The notes under the pieces: model-generated | Told to the model about the DNA's origin: nothing | Databases searched by the model: none | The model's input: the letters and a program-made list of their open reading frames with translations, nothing else | From: Heterocephalus glaber | Lineage: Eukaryota; Chordata; Mammalia; Rodentia; Bathyergidae | Length of the DNA stretch: 64,000 bases | Direction: 5' to 3' | NCBI RefSeq assembly: GCF_000247695.1 | Contig: NW_004624783.1 | Coordinates: 6,392,694 to 6,456,693 of the forward strand | In this document: in pieces, positions 33,460 to 44,299 of the stretch | Layout of the letters: every line of letters starts with the position of its first letter | Numbering within the stretch: position 1 is the first letter of the stretch | Program-made: the position numbers and the translations under genes

Positions 33460-34260
33460 AGTTGGTTTTATGCTCCCTCTTCCTCTCCCCATTAGGAAAT
33501 AATTCACCTCTCAGCTTCAGGTAATCGCTCCAACTTGATGATTCCTAAATGTGTGTGTTCAGGCCTGACCCCTCTTCCAGGCTGCCACTGTGGCAGTCCC
33601 CACAAGTCAGCACACTCATCTCGAGGTGAGGCGTACTCGCCCTTGTGTAGCCCAGATGTCAACATTCCTGTCTAGTTGATGCTGGTTTAGGGTGCAGCCT
33701 TGAAAATAGGTTTAAATATTGAGCACCTGTGAGACGGGGGATCCTTAGAGCTGTCCAAAGAAATGTCACTTCTTTGCTCAAAAACCTTTGCCAAGGGCCA
33801 TCAGCCTGTCGTTTGGGGCTCTCTGCTACTGAGGCAATGACCTCTGTGCCTTGACTCCTGTCACCACTGTGTGACAATGCAGTTCAGTGAGTATCAGGTA
33901 CCCAAATATATTCACTCCTTTTGTAGTCACGGAAAATTTCAGACCCACCATTCATCTCTGCCACACCTCTCTACTCTGCCTTATTTGCAAGCAAGAAGAC
34001 ACAGGTAGCTCTTAGTACAGTGTTTTTATGTCCCAGCCACTTAATTTGGGTGAGGCTGAGCCCCTTCCCCTGGAACAGCCTGACCTCCACTGCAGCTGGA
34101 AGAGCTCGGGTCTATGCGGCTGTGCCTGCCTCCCTGGCCTCAGCCAATTCCTTGCATAGATGCTTCCTGCAGGGCACTTCAGCAGCTTCTGCCTGTTGCC
34201 TACATCTGTTCTCCTTCTCTTAGTGACCTTGCTCTTCACTGGTCTGTCTCCTGAAAACAT
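33460..34260 (+). repeat. Degenerate L2 LINE stretch
   Basis: Patches such as 'ctcaaaaacctttgccaagg' (near 33778) and 'ttcccctggaacagcctgac' (near 34066) with 'ctccttctcttagtgacc' fall in L2 order. Very diverged; boundaries approximate. Confidence 0.4.
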
Positions 34261-34318
34261 TTCTCAAACATTTGTCTCCTTGAATATTCTAAAGAAAGCT
34301 AGTAAGATCAAATTAAAG

Positions 34319-34398
34319 CAGTGGTGGTGAGCCTATGGCACACATGCCACAACGGACTGTTTGTATCACTGAAAGCTCTAAAAGGTTCACCATCATTG
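34319..34398. mobile_element. 80-bp mini-hAT (non-autonomous DNA transposon fossil)
   Basis: The terminal inverted repeats are cagtggtggtgagcc (34319-34333) and ggttcaccatcattg (34384-34398), 12 of 15 positions complementary, all differences transitions. The flanking 8-mers aattaaag (34311-34318) and agttagag (34399-34406) agree at 6 of 8, consistent with an old 8-bp hAT target duplication. No coding capacity. Confidence 0.6.
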
Positions 34399-35467
34399 AG
34401 TTAGAGTGTCAAGAAACAATGTCCTGGAGCAGTAACTTCTGTGAAAGAAGAAACAGAATGGTCAGCCCATTAGAAGGCAAAAATAACATTTCTAAGGCTT
34501 TAGTAAACATTCCTCTCATTCTTAAATGTAAATTTAGGTAAATTCTTACCTAGATGAGGGCTCGTCTAATCTCATGATCTCATTGTAAAGTTCTAGACAT
34601 TTAAAGAGCTCTAATGCTTGTCTACAAACTTTGTAAAGGAAAGTATAAAAAATAATCCTAGCAAGACCCCTGTACTGGCTCCTCAGCTTTGGCAGGCCCC
34701 CGTGGCCAGTTTCCCATCTTCATGTTACAGTCCGCAACTGCGTGGGAGAAAAGACAAACCCTAAGGACATGTGGGTATGAGTGTGTGTCCAGCTGCCACT
34801 CTGATGGGATTCCCACCGTCTGTCTCTTCATACTGTGTGTAGGCGATTTACTTGAAAACAGAGTGTACCTTTACGGAGAAGTTTATTGTTTATTCAGCTG
34901 TTCCTAAATTCTTTGTCAGCCAGCAGATTCAGCCTAGGATACAGCAGCATAAACTCAAAGTAAAGGATACATGGTAAAGCCACTCAAGCTGCTGTGCGTG
35001 CCTTTGGGCAGCAGCTCATTCCTAATGAGCAGACCGAGAAAAAATTCTTACTGGTTGCTTCCAAAACCTGTCAGGCAGAATCTGTGTAGACTAAAGTCTG
35101 TTCCTAAAATAATAGATCTGGGCTAGCTATAATTATATAACTGCAAACCTGAAAACAATGGGGATTTCCGGGTAAGTTGCTATGGAATCTTAACGTCATG
35201 TTCTGTCTGGGAAGCAAATCATTTTATTGACATGAAAGTAAAAACAAAGTGTGGGGTGACCATTGTTCCCACCCTCCCAGCATCCCAGGGTGGGAATGCA
35301 AGGTACTTAATCTGTCCATAAGTCAGGCATTCTGTGTTGCTCTCCTACCGTGGTCATCCCTCTTCTTTCCCACCCTGGCCCAGAAGGGGAATCTGAACTT
35401 ATGGGACTCAGCAACTTTGGAGTCTGGTCACTTACCCCTTATGTTTTCTTTCCCCACCCCTGTGCAG

Positions 35468-35592
35468 AGTACATCCAGAAGTATGCAACGGAAGAGGCCC
35501 TGAAGGAGCAGGAAGAGGGCACTGGGGACAGCTCATCAGAGAGTTCTATGTCTGACTTTTCGGAAGACGAGGCCCAGGACATGGAGTTGTAG
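35468..35592 (+). CDS. UBE2H: UBE2H terminal coding exon, residues 143-183 and stop
   Basis: The acceptor lies in the run ctgtgcag. The exon encodes [18 protein letters not shown], then a Ser-rich acidic tail ([20 protein letters not shown]) and MEL, ending in TAG at 35590-35592. This matches the 183-residue UBE2H C-terminus. The tail lies outside the UBC core, is rich in Ser/Glu/Asp and is a plausible casein kinase 2 substrate (family knowledge, not shown here). The same exon continues into the long 3' UTR. Translation in other frames across this exon is a shadow of this gene. Confidence 0.97.
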
Positions 35593-36755
35593 TAGAAAAA
35601 AGCACCTGCTTTTCAGAAAGACTATTATTTCCTAACCATGAGAAGCAGACTATAATATTCATATTTAAACAAAGCAATTTTTTTTATTACTAAACAAGGT
35701 TTTTATGAATAATAGCATTGATATATATATATTATATATCACCCTTTAGATCTTGATTTCTTGGTCATTTCTCAACCTGAGGTGCATAGCATATTCCCAC
35801 ATTCCATTTTGGTAGCAATATGCGGTCTGAATGCATGCATTCATAAGTCTATTTGGCCAAGGCAGCCTGTGTGCTACTGAATGTCACATAGCCACTCTGA
35901 TAAGTAGATAAGAGTAAAACTAACAGGAAAAGTTGCTTCTTTTTATTGATGGTTCCAAAGAAACAAACCAAACCAATCAGCTCTTGGATGTGAAGATAGG
36001 AATAGTGCTTTTTCAAATTGGAAAGGAAAAAATTGGGGAGGAAGAGGCCTGCTTTGGGAGCATGTAGAGCCAGCCACGTACAAATTAGCGGCCCCTTCCT
36101 GGGAGTCCTAGGTGGGCCATTTCTGTGGAGTATCAATGTAAAGCAGGGAGCTAATTGGAGCATTGAGAAAACATTTTTGACTGGGATTTAAGTGCATTTT
36201 TATATGTAGATTCCTGCCCTTCATACTGCCAAACCTGCAGCTACCACATTGTGCATTGGAGAACCTTTTGGAAGTATTTTCTGAACCTGATTCTTTTTCT
36301 TGGGGACAGCTTGTGATCCAAACCTTTTTTTTTTTTTTTTTTTTTTGAGAGGACAGGAGGAGAAAAGTGACTGGAAGATATTTCCTCTAATCCAAAACAC
36401 GTGCAAAATCCCATCTTAATTCTAGTGTTGGGCCAGCTCAAGACCATTGCCTGGACTAAATTAAACTGAAGGGGGTTTTTGCTTTTGGTTTTTTCAATTT
36501 GTGTGAATTGTGCTTAGACAGGCTACAAGTGTCATCTTTTCGTGCTAAGAGGTGGTCTCTCTGGACAAGCCGCTCAGTGGACCTGTAGATGTGAGAAGAC
36601 TGGCCTGGTAGCTTCGAAACCCTGGACTCCTCCATGTTCGGGTTTGGTTTTTCCTCCTGGCAGCAGCGCAGTTATCATCCGCCTGTGGGGAGTGGGATAT
36701 AGGTATTTCAAACCCAATGCACATTCTCAACTTGAAATGAAAAACAACTGGAACA

Positions 36756-36761
36756 AATAAA
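36756..36761 (+). promoter_or_regulatory. UBE2H: Candidate proximal poly(A) signal of UBE2H
   Basis: AATAAA about 1.16 kb after the stop, followed within 25 nt by T/G-containing sequence (ggttcttgtacccagagtgg). Plausible short-UTR end. Confidence 0.5.
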
Positions 36762-37635
36762 GGTTCTTGTACCCAGAGTGGCTCAACATTGGGAAAAACA
36801 GCTTTCTTCAGAGAAAGACTGGCTAGAAAAGAGGGATTTTGGAATGTGAAGTAGGATGACAGCTTGTGAAGGACGCTCTCTGTCCTGTGTTTAAGAGCAA
36901 GTCAAACTGTTTAAAATGCCTGTCAATCCAGTATTTGCTCAGCTAACCCTGCATCCAGGTTGCCGTGGAGTTTCTTTCAAATCTGAGTGTTGCCCACTGA
37001 CTCTGGAGGGGGATTTGGAGAAGTTTCAAATAGCAGCTCTGTATTTTTTTTTTTTTTCCCTCACAACCAATAGGACAATAGCAGTTTTAGCCAATTCTAA
37101 GACCTTCTAAAGACAACTTTTGAATCTTTGCCTGGGATAATTTTTCTTTTTGATGTGTTTTTAGTTTAGAAGTGCTATATTCCACAAGGTTTAAGTCAGT
37201 GAGGTTGGAAGATACCTAATCTTTTTTTTTTAATTCAAAAAGCACAATCAATCTTTTCTTTGAAAAAGTACAACTTGCTTTTAGCATAATTATTTTCCTA
37301 AATAAAAGACAAAGAATTTACTTATATTAATTACGGGCACGAAGCAAGAGGTTTTCTTTTTTAAAAAGTGCAGTTCTGTAAGGCTGTGGTTAGTTAACTG
37401 TACCGAGTTAGCGCTAGCATTTGTGGCTTGTTGGAAGGGTAGTATTAACTGTAACATGTAATGGTGTGCTTTGACCTAGGGCGCTGTCTTCGTTGCTTTG
37501 GCAGTGGGAGGGTCTCTGCTGGCGCTGTCCGACTTGCTCCCCTGCCTCATTCACAGTCTGTTTGTTCTGTAACCTTTATTGTTAGGTGCTACTTAGGGTA
37601 GGCTTGAAGTGCTGGGTGGTGATTTGAGTTCAAAC

Positions 37636-37641
37636 AATAAA
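37636..37641 (+). promoter_or_regulatory. UBE2H: Candidate internal poly(A) signal of UBE2H
   Basis: AATAAA about 2.04 kb after the stop, followed by a T-rich stretch (attgtattttttcaata) that could serve as the downstream element. Confidence 0.5.
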
Positions 37642-39368
37642 AAATTGTATTTTTTCAATATTGTATAAACAATACTGTTCTAATTATCCCCCCCCAGTCC
37701 AGATAATTGCTTTGATCTTGTCCAGAAAGAACCCAGTGTAGGGAAGATCCATGAACAGTGCCGCAGCACTGCCTTCACAGAAACCCACTTTCTCCAATGA
37801 AAAACCCTCAGCTTGCCCCCTTTCCAGAGCCCCAGCAACACTGGCTGAGGTGCAGGGCCCACATGGATATTGGGGTGAAGCAGCAGGTCAAGTGTGGCTG
37901 CGGAGTGCATGTGGTGAAGGTGTAATTAGGCTTCTCTGTTAGCACCAGGAACTCCTGGGCTTGCTGCCCGAGTCACACCCTTCCTCCTGTTCTGTGTGGG
38001 TCTCCCTTCAGGGCACTAGCCCTGACCCACCACGTGTTTGGGCTGTCTGAGCCTTTTCCTTTTGTAAGTTGGACAGGATCCCTTCTAATGCTGACTTTCT
38101 GTCCCCTGCTCCTGTGTGAGGTTGGAAGAGGAGATCGTACTCGGAGGCTCGGAGGAGCTGGGAGGAGGCCTCATTGGGACTCTGGGCCCCCATAGTCTGC
38201 AGCAGGAGCTGTTGTGACCCCGAAGCCCTTCTGAGCTGTCAGTGTGTCCCTTCCTAACAGAAAGGCCCTCAGAGCGATGGAGAGGTGAACTCAGCCCCAG
38301 GTGGTAACAGGAGGTCAGAGCTGCTGCTGGCAGTTCCCCTACCTTGGTACCCAGCATTTTTGAAATCCTACCTTGTGGTTTACCAGCACAGGCCATCCCA
38401 TGTTCCCACTCCAAGGTCTGAACTCCAGCTCGTGCCAAACATCGGCAAACGAGGTGGCTGCAGCCGGCAGCCCGAAAGCCCATCACTGGGGCCAGTGAGC
38501 AGCAATGGTGTCTTGGGTTTTTTGTTCTCAGTCTCAGCACCCTCCTTGAGGTTACTCTGCAGTTTCAGCCAGCATTTTATACCAATGAGAGAACTGTCAG
38601 AAGTTGCCATATAATCTCTCCATTACTAATGTTTTTGTCCACTTCAAAAGCTGTTCTGATTTGCCAACTGGCTGATCCAGGCTCCTGAGGAGCCCCCCCC
38701 CCCAGTGGCTCCCAGAAGCCCCCCTTTGGTCTGCCCCAATGCTTGCTTTTTCCTCGGCCTCCTGTGGGGATGGCTGGACTCCCACTAGCCTCCACAGCTC
38801 AGGTTTCCAGACCCCTTGTCTGGGAACTAGTGCTTGGTTTTAAGTGGCATGTCTCCCTCCTGTGTTTTAGTGCGAATTTATAAAAGCAGGGTTTTACTTC
38901 ATTTGCTTCCTAACTAGGTTCACAACCTTGTTGAGGAAGATCATATTGTTTCCACTTGGGCACAGGAACTGCATTTCTTGGACTTCTAGATCTGTGTTCC
39001 CACTTCCTGGCAGCCCCAGCAGGCCTCGTGGAGCAGAGGCTGAGGTTCGTAGCTTCCCTTCTCCAGAGGAAGGGCTCTTTGTTTAGCAAATACTTGTCTT
39101 GGCTGTGAGCTTGGTAAGAAATGGCCATTATTTACTGATTGTATTTGGTACATACCATGTGATACTTGAAAAGATCAAAGGGATTTATCAGCCCTGTGTT
39201 GAAATCTAAGCTTTTTATCGCTGACGTTTTCCTTGCCCCATTTCCTCCCTTCCATCTCTTTCCCTGCATCGTGATGATCTAGTGGGCACGTCTGTCACCA
39301 GGACAAATGCCACCTCTTGACTATAACCTCTTAATAGTTGTGTATAATGAAAACTGTAAACTTTTTTA

Positions 39369-39374
39369 AATAAA
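39369..39374 (+). promoter_or_regulatory. UBE2H: Candidate distal poly(A) signal of UBE2H
   Basis: AATAAA within ttttttaaataaaatgtgta, followed by GT-rich sequence. SINE-free sequence ends shortly after (next SINE at 40070), which fits this being the main transcript end. Confidence 0.6.
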
Positions 39375-39743
39375 ATGTGTATATACCTTGGCAAATGGCT
39401 GGACCTTGATCAATGAGATAGTGCCCATGAAGATTCTTGGCCCATTTTTCAAACACCCCTCCGTTCTGCTCCTCTGAGCAGCTCTTAGGAGGTGGGTAAC
39501 TGATGTGGGAAGGGCTGTGTCACCACAGCCGTGGTGGCCAGCAGGCCCTCCCCTGTCTTGACTGCAGGCCGGCCGCTGGAGCAGTGAAAAGCCAGTTCTG
39601 AGCCTCAAAGGCCATGTCCACCTGCTTCCTGAAGCACAGCCTGTCACTGGCAGGATGGCCTCCCACTGGGACTGATCTGCCTACCAGAGAGCCCCTCCAC
39701 ATCCCATGCCAGCCTCCATTGATTCCAGTGTATGTGCCCTCAA

Positions 39744-39765
39744 TGGCCACCAGAGGGTGACACTG
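39744..39765 (+). promoter_or_regulatory. Candidate CTCF binding site
   Basis: tggccaccagagggtgacac contains the CTCF core CCACCAGAGGG(T/C)G with a TG-containing 3' extension. It lies about 370 bp beyond the distal UBE2H poly(A) signal, a typical place for an insulator between gene domains. Motif match only. Confidence 0.45.
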
Positions 39766-40067
39766 TCCCGTCGGTCTGTGTCCCAGTCAGGAGCCCACCG
39801 CTGCTTTTGTTGGGGACAAAGGGAAGAGTGTTCCTTGAGTCTCCTGTGTTCTTCCTTCCAACTCTTCCACTGCTTTCTCCTTACTCATTCCTCCACGCTC
39901 TGCTCCCTGCATTGTGTGTTCTATAGTGTCACAGCGCCTGCCAGGGCAGTGCGGGGAGCACTCCCCAAGCCATCGTAGCTCCCTTCAATGCTCAAAAGCA
40001 AAATGGTCAGAAGGTTCACTGCAGATGGCACTCAAATCTGAGCTGATGCCAGAGCTGTGTGGGGTGT

Positions 40068-40273
40068 TTGTTTTCCTAGCACCAGGGTTCGAACTCAGGA
40101 CCTTGCACTTGCATGGTGGCACAGTGCCACTGAGCTAAATCTCCAGCCCTGTTTTTGTATTTTTTTGAGACAAGGTCTCACTATGTAGTTCAGGCTGGCC
40201 TCGAACTCAGAGTGCTCCTGCCTCAGCCTTCCGAGTGCTGGGATTACAGGTGTGTGCCACCTTTTCTGGCTAA
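40068..40273 (-). repeat. ID-like SINE followed by B1-related SINE
   Basis: ID 40070-40149 and B1 40158-40271. First SINEs after the 4.5-kb SINE-free UBE2H terminal exon. Confidence 0.92.
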
Positions 40274-41314
40274 GTTCTAATTCATTAGCCAGTGGTCGCG
40301 CTGATGGGCTTCTCTGGACCCTGGCATTTGGCTGTCCAAGAGGTCCCTAGACCAGTGGCCCTTGACTGGCACCTGCAGCTGAGAACTCCACATGAGCCTG
40401 AGCAATACCACAAGCACCGTAAGATGGAACCTCTGAGGCACCAGGGCATCAAGATGGGTTTGGACAGGTTTAGAGAGCTGAGAACACCCAGAGTTCAGCC
40501 TGAAGGGGAAGAAGTCCTGTCTGCCTTGTGCAGGCGGCTGCTCCTAGAGCCGCCCAGGAGGAGCGGCCTCTGCCCCTCACTCCCTCCTGTGTTCCCCAGC
40601 GCTTCCCTGCAGCTGCCTGAGGTGTCACCCTTCCCAGGCATAATGGCTGCAGTCACAGACCTCAAGCCCCAGAAGTTGTACTCACCCTAACTTCTCTAGC
40701 TGTCCCTGAAAGCCACTGTCCCTGCGGGGTGAGCTGCTGTGGGACTGGATCCTGAGGCATCCTCCCCAGCTAGAACTTGGGCAGATAGGAGCATTTGGAC
40801 TAACATAGTTCCTGGACTTGAGAGGCCTGGCAGCCATATTTGTAAGGGGACAGCACACCTTAGGTCAGGCCTGCTGTCCAGCACCACAGTCTCTCGGAAG
40901 GGAAGAGCTACCCTGGCCCCTCGGATTTAATGTCAAAAGGTGATGGTGGCGGAGGAGTGTTTTTCCCCTCCAACTGTGTGTGTGGTGTGTGTCTCCCTTG
41001 AATCCCCTCCATTAGGATTTTTTTTTTAAAGAAAGGCTGGGTGCTTCTGGCATCCTGGGTACCTCAGAGTCCTTTTTGACTCAGGGCTTGGCCCCTGGGA
41101 CCTGGTGTCAAGTGGTCAGAGGCAACAGGAAGACTCAGACCCCGAGGACCGTGACCTTCTGGGTACCCCGTGATGAAAGAGGGTGCTATGTGTGTGTGGT
41201 TTGGCCATGGGCCTCCCTCAGCTAGCCTGGGCCTGGTCCCTGCTACCTCAGGCACCCTCCCCTCTCATTGGTTTTCCAGGCCACTCCCATGCATTTCAAA
41301 GTATGGACTGGCGC

Positions 41315-41555
41315 TCTTATTTTGATGCTGGAATTGAACCCAGGGCCTCATGCGTGCTGCATTTTCCACCCTGGACAATACTTTCTCTGTAATCTCAGCC
41401 TCTGGGAGGCTGAAGCAGTCAGACTGCAAATTTGAGCCCAGCCTGAGCAACACAGCAATTTATCAAGACACTGTCTCAAAAAGTAAAAAACAGGCTGGGG
41501 ATGTGACTAGATAAAAGGCCCTGGGTTCAATCCCCAGTACCTGAAAATAAAATAT
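41315..41555 (+). repeat. Old SINE cluster: ID fragment, B1, ID
   Basis: A minus-strand ID fragment lies at 41317-41373. A + strand B1 (41388-41480) runs into a shortened ID ('ggctggggatgtgactagat', 41491-41552), a B1-ID composite. Confidence 0.75.
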
Positions 41556-42106
41556 ACTTTTCTGCAGACATTAAAAACTTTCCCTGGTACAAATGAACAT
41601 TCCAGAAAAAGCAGCCTCTCCCCTAGCACCCTCCTCAGGGGATGCCCGCCATCAGGCTTGTGGTGGTGGAGCCTCTGCCAAGGAGACCAGGCCTTGACCT
41701 CTTGTGAAGTGCCAAGCAAGTGTGGTCACACAACGAGTGGCACAGCCAACACTGGCACCCAGTCTTCGGCCCGTGAGTGCCGGTCTCCTGCCCTCGTGGG
41801 CCATGGCTGTCCGATCAGTCTCTTCGAGCTCTTGCCACCAAGAGCCCAAGCAGATGCCACCTGGCTGACTTGCCTGGGGTCACGCCCATGGGCTTGGGCC
41901 AGATCTGAGAGTCAGGGCTTGTCCCCACACACCTCCATTTCCATGGTGCCAGGGTGCCCAACCTGTGGGGCCTACAGTGGAGTTAAAAATTAAAACTCAG
42001 ATTTTCTGGGAACCCACTCCCTAGAGCAGAAGAAATACAAAAATGGAATGCCGTGTACACGAGCAATGGAAAACTTTGGAACGGCCATTTAAAAAGGTAA
42101 AGTTAA

Positions 42107-42190
42107 GGGCCGGGGATTTAGCTCAGTGGTTCTCCCGCCTGACTCGCAAGTGCAAGGACCCGAGTTCTATCCCCGGTACCAAAAAAAAAG
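42107..42190 (+). repeat. ID-like SINE (young type) abutting the CpG island
   Basis: Full body. 'taaaaaggtaaagtt' / 'taaaaaggtagttgtt' is the target duplication, so the TATA-like sequence at 42191 is part of that duplication. Confidence 0.94.
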
Positions 42191-42236
42191 TATATAAAAA
42201 GGTAGTTGTTGAACCGCTGGGGGTGGAAGTGCCGCC

Positions 42237-42509
42237 ATGGGGCGGGACAGGTCCTCGCGTTCCCTGGGCCTGGCCACCTGTGCCCCGAGCTCGCTCGGTC
42301 CCCACCTTGGCCACCAGGGGGGGCGCGGGCCTCGCTCTGACGGGCAGAGAACGACGCGGGCGCCTCCGATCAGAAAGGGCGTGAGTGAACGCGCTCGCTG
42401 GACCCCACCCCCCGGGGTCCCTCGCTGTCTTTTCGGGAGGGAGGAGAAGGTGGCGACTGCCTGGAGCAGGGGACGGAGGAGTAGGGCCGGCTGGGAGGGA
42501 GTCGGGTGA
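42237..42509 (+). CDS. Uncertain open frame (90 aa) in the CpG island
   Basis: It starts at the ideal-context ATG and encodes an Arg/Gly/Ser/Pro-rich peptide with no family I recognise. The frame ends at TAG within a candidate donor 'gtcgggtgaggtag', so a spliced transcript could leave the frame before the stop. GC-rich DNA often gives such frames by chance. Listed because of the coincidence of Kozak, TATA-like and donor motifs, not because of any homology. Confidence 0.15.
   Translation: MGRDRSSRSLGLATCAPSSLGPHLGHQGGRGPRSDGQRTTRAPPIRKGVSERARWTPPPGVPRCLFGREEKVATAWSRGRRSRAGWEGVG
42310..42327 (+). promoter_or_regulatory. Weak CTCF-like motif in the CpG island
   Basis: ccaccagggggggcgc resembles the CTCF core but has two extra G, which breaks spacing. 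Low confidence. Confidence 0.2.
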
Positions 42510-42713
42510 GGTAGAACCTTAGGGTGGGAGGGAGGTCGAGGGCGGCGCGGGCCAGGTCAGCAATCCAGGGGCAGGGCCGGGTGCAGAGCCTGGGAGAGGC
42601 CCGGCCCGGCTGAGGCTGTGCTGGAAGCCAGGAGTGGGCCCTGGGCCGGGCTCAGCTGAGGGACCGCGGCCCTGGGCAGAGGGAAGGAGGGTGCCTCTCC
42701 CCCTCTCCCATTG

Positions 42714-42782
42714 CTTGCAGTGAATCCTCCAGCCTCAGCCTCCTGAGTGCTGGGATGACAGGCATGCACCACCACTCCCGTC
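42714..42782 (-). repeat. B1 fragment (5' half)
   Basis: 'cctccagcctcagcctcctg' to 'gcatgcaccaccactcc'. Confidence 0.8.
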
Positions 42783-43289
42783 TCTCCTTACCCCTCTTTT
42801 GTCCTGTGTCCCTAGCCCTGGGGGAAGCCGCCCATTGTGTCCATGGCAAGACCCACAAGGCTGGGAACTGAAGCTTTAACCAACCCTGGCGAGACCCTGG
42901 GCCACTGACCACTGTTGCTGTAGCCTGGTGATACTGGAGAGTCGCACTGCAGCGCCAGCGCTGCTTGCGGGCTCCTAATATTCCAGAACTGGTGTTGGAC
43001 AGGAAGACAGGTTTTTTGTTTGAAGCCTTGAAAGTTTGGGGCAGTTGAGTTTGCAGCAGTAGGCCCCCTAGCACTCAGCGACTGTGGAAGTGCTGTTTGG
43101 GTTCCATACTGCTTATCTCTAGACTTATTTTATAGAAGACAGAAAAAAATTCTATCACACTTAAGCCACTGCTTTAAATGTTTTGTTTTCCATTTATTAC
43201 AACTGAACCTGACCTTAATGATTTGATAACAAAGACTGGAAAGGGCTGAGAATGGAGATCAGTGGCAGAGGGCTTGGGTAATCAAGTTC

Positions 43290-43422
43290 TCTCTCTTTTG
43301 ACAGAGTCACATTGTGTAGTTCAGGCTGGTCTCAAATTTGTGTGATCCTCCTGCCTCAGCCTCCTGAGTGCTAGGATTATAGGCTGTTGGGATTACAGGT
43401 GTGTGCCACCATGCCCAGCTTC
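43290..43422 (-). repeat. B1-related SINE with internal duplication
   Basis: 'gagtgctaggattataggct' is followed by a second 'gttgggattacaggtgtgtg'. Two B1 heads overlap or slipped. Confidence 0.82.
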
Positions 43423-43645
43423 AAATTGTTTCTAATTTACCTGAGCAGAGAATGCCTAAGCAACAACGTCCAGACTCCAACTAGTCCCCAGAAGAGAGAA
43501 AGGAGGCTGATAAGATGTCTGCCAGAGGAGAAGCAGGATGCCCTGAGCCCCAGTGGACTTGAGAAACCCAAGATGGGAGGGGAAACCCTTGTTCTGATGG
43601 CCTGGCAAAGCAACCAGTTGTTGGGATAAAAGGTCAGACCAGGAA

Positions 43646-43812
43646 AGCCAAGTGTGGTGGTGCACACCTGTAATCCCAGCACTGAGGAGGTTGAGGCAGG
43701 AGGATCACTGTGAGTTTAAGGCCAACCTGGACCACATAGTGAGTTCAAAGCCAGCTTGAACCACATACTCTGCCTCAAAAAAAAAAAAAAAAGAAAAAAG
43801 AAAAAAAAGTAC
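43646..43812 (+). repeat. B1 SINE with 29-nt duplication
   Basis: A-rich tail broken by G. 'gaccaggaaa' before and 'taccagggg' after. Confidence 0.92.
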
Positions 43813-43815
43813 CAG

Positions 43816-43903
43816 GGGCCGGGGATTTAGCTCAGTGGTTCCACCGCCTACCTCAAAAGTGCAAGGACCCGAGTTCAATCCCCGGAACCAAAAAAAAAAA
43901 GGA
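43816..43903 (+). repeat. ID-like SINE (young type)
   Basis: Inserted right after the B1 tail. B box 'gagttcaatcc', end 'ccccggaacc'. Confidence 0.94.
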
Positions 43904-43938
43904 CCAGGAAATCTCCCTACCAATAACGACAGCCACAC

Positions 43939-44090
43939 AACAGGAGCTAAGGGCTTCAACAGTCACATGACAGGAGCTAAGGGCTTCGCTGACAGAGGAG
44001 CCTGTGTGACCACCCCCAGGGGACACCTGTTGCTCCGCCTGCCCGGCACCTGTTCCTTCCTTTACTGGCACCTGTTCCCTCCTCTACTGG
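43939..44090. repeat. Short tandem duplications
   Basis: 'acaggagctaagggcttc' occurs twice about 31 bp apart (near 43939 and 43970). 'ggcacctgttcc(t/c)tcct' occurs twice 24 bp apart (near 44045 and 44069). Local slippage-type duplications in unique sequence. Confidence 0.8.
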
Positions 44091-44299
44091 TTTTGGGACT
44101 TCGGTGCCATTTATTGCAGGCTCCTTTGGGGCCCTGTGGGTCCTGGAGGCTCCCTCCCTGCTACCAAGTTTGGAGAGGAGCTCAGCGAGTACATCCAGGC
44201 CAGGAGCCCACCCCGAGCCTCCCTCAGCAGAGAGCTAGAGCTCCTTTGTGTTTAAATCAGACTGCTGGCTTCTTGTCATTTGTAACCAACAATGCTGGT

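Larger units (their letters stand above)
31708..35467 (+). other. UBE2H: UBE2H last intron
   Basis: 3.76-kb GT-AG intron (gtaagg...gtgcag). It holds one B1, two ID copies, a degenerate L2 stretch and an 80-bp mini-hAT. 32560-33320 and 34410-35460 contain nothing I recognise. Confidence 0.9.
35593..39395 (+). other. UBE2H: UBE2H 3' untranslated region
   Basis: About 3.8 kb of AT-rich, unique sequence after the stop codon carries three canonical AATAAA signals and no SINE insertion, although flanking DNA carries one every 500-1000 bp. That is the pattern expected of a constrained terminal exon, and a multi-kilobase 3' UTR with alternative ends is known for UBE2H. It contains a T18 run at 36328, an (AT)n stretch near 35727-35750 and a C-run at 38692-38702. 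The exact transcript end is inferred from the last signal at 39369. Confidence 0.75.
42200..42560. promoter_or_regulatory. CpG island without an assigned gene
   Basis: The densest CpG stretch of the window (for example gggggggcgcgggcctcgct, aacgacgcgggcgcctccga and gggcggcgcggg). It begins right after an ID SINE. It holds a TATA-like tatataaaaagg at 42191-42202 and a start codon in ideal context (gccgccatggg, 42231-42241). No known first exon is recognised. Could be a lncRNA, alternative promoter or enhancer. Confidence 0.7.

Noticed and set aside
40292..40690. 132-codon frame just downstream of UBE2H
   Set aside because: No recognisable protein, no CpG island upstream, and directly preceded by SINEs.
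42310..42327. Strong CTCF site in the CpG island
   Set aside because: The two extra G residues disrupt the motif; kept only as a weak candidate.
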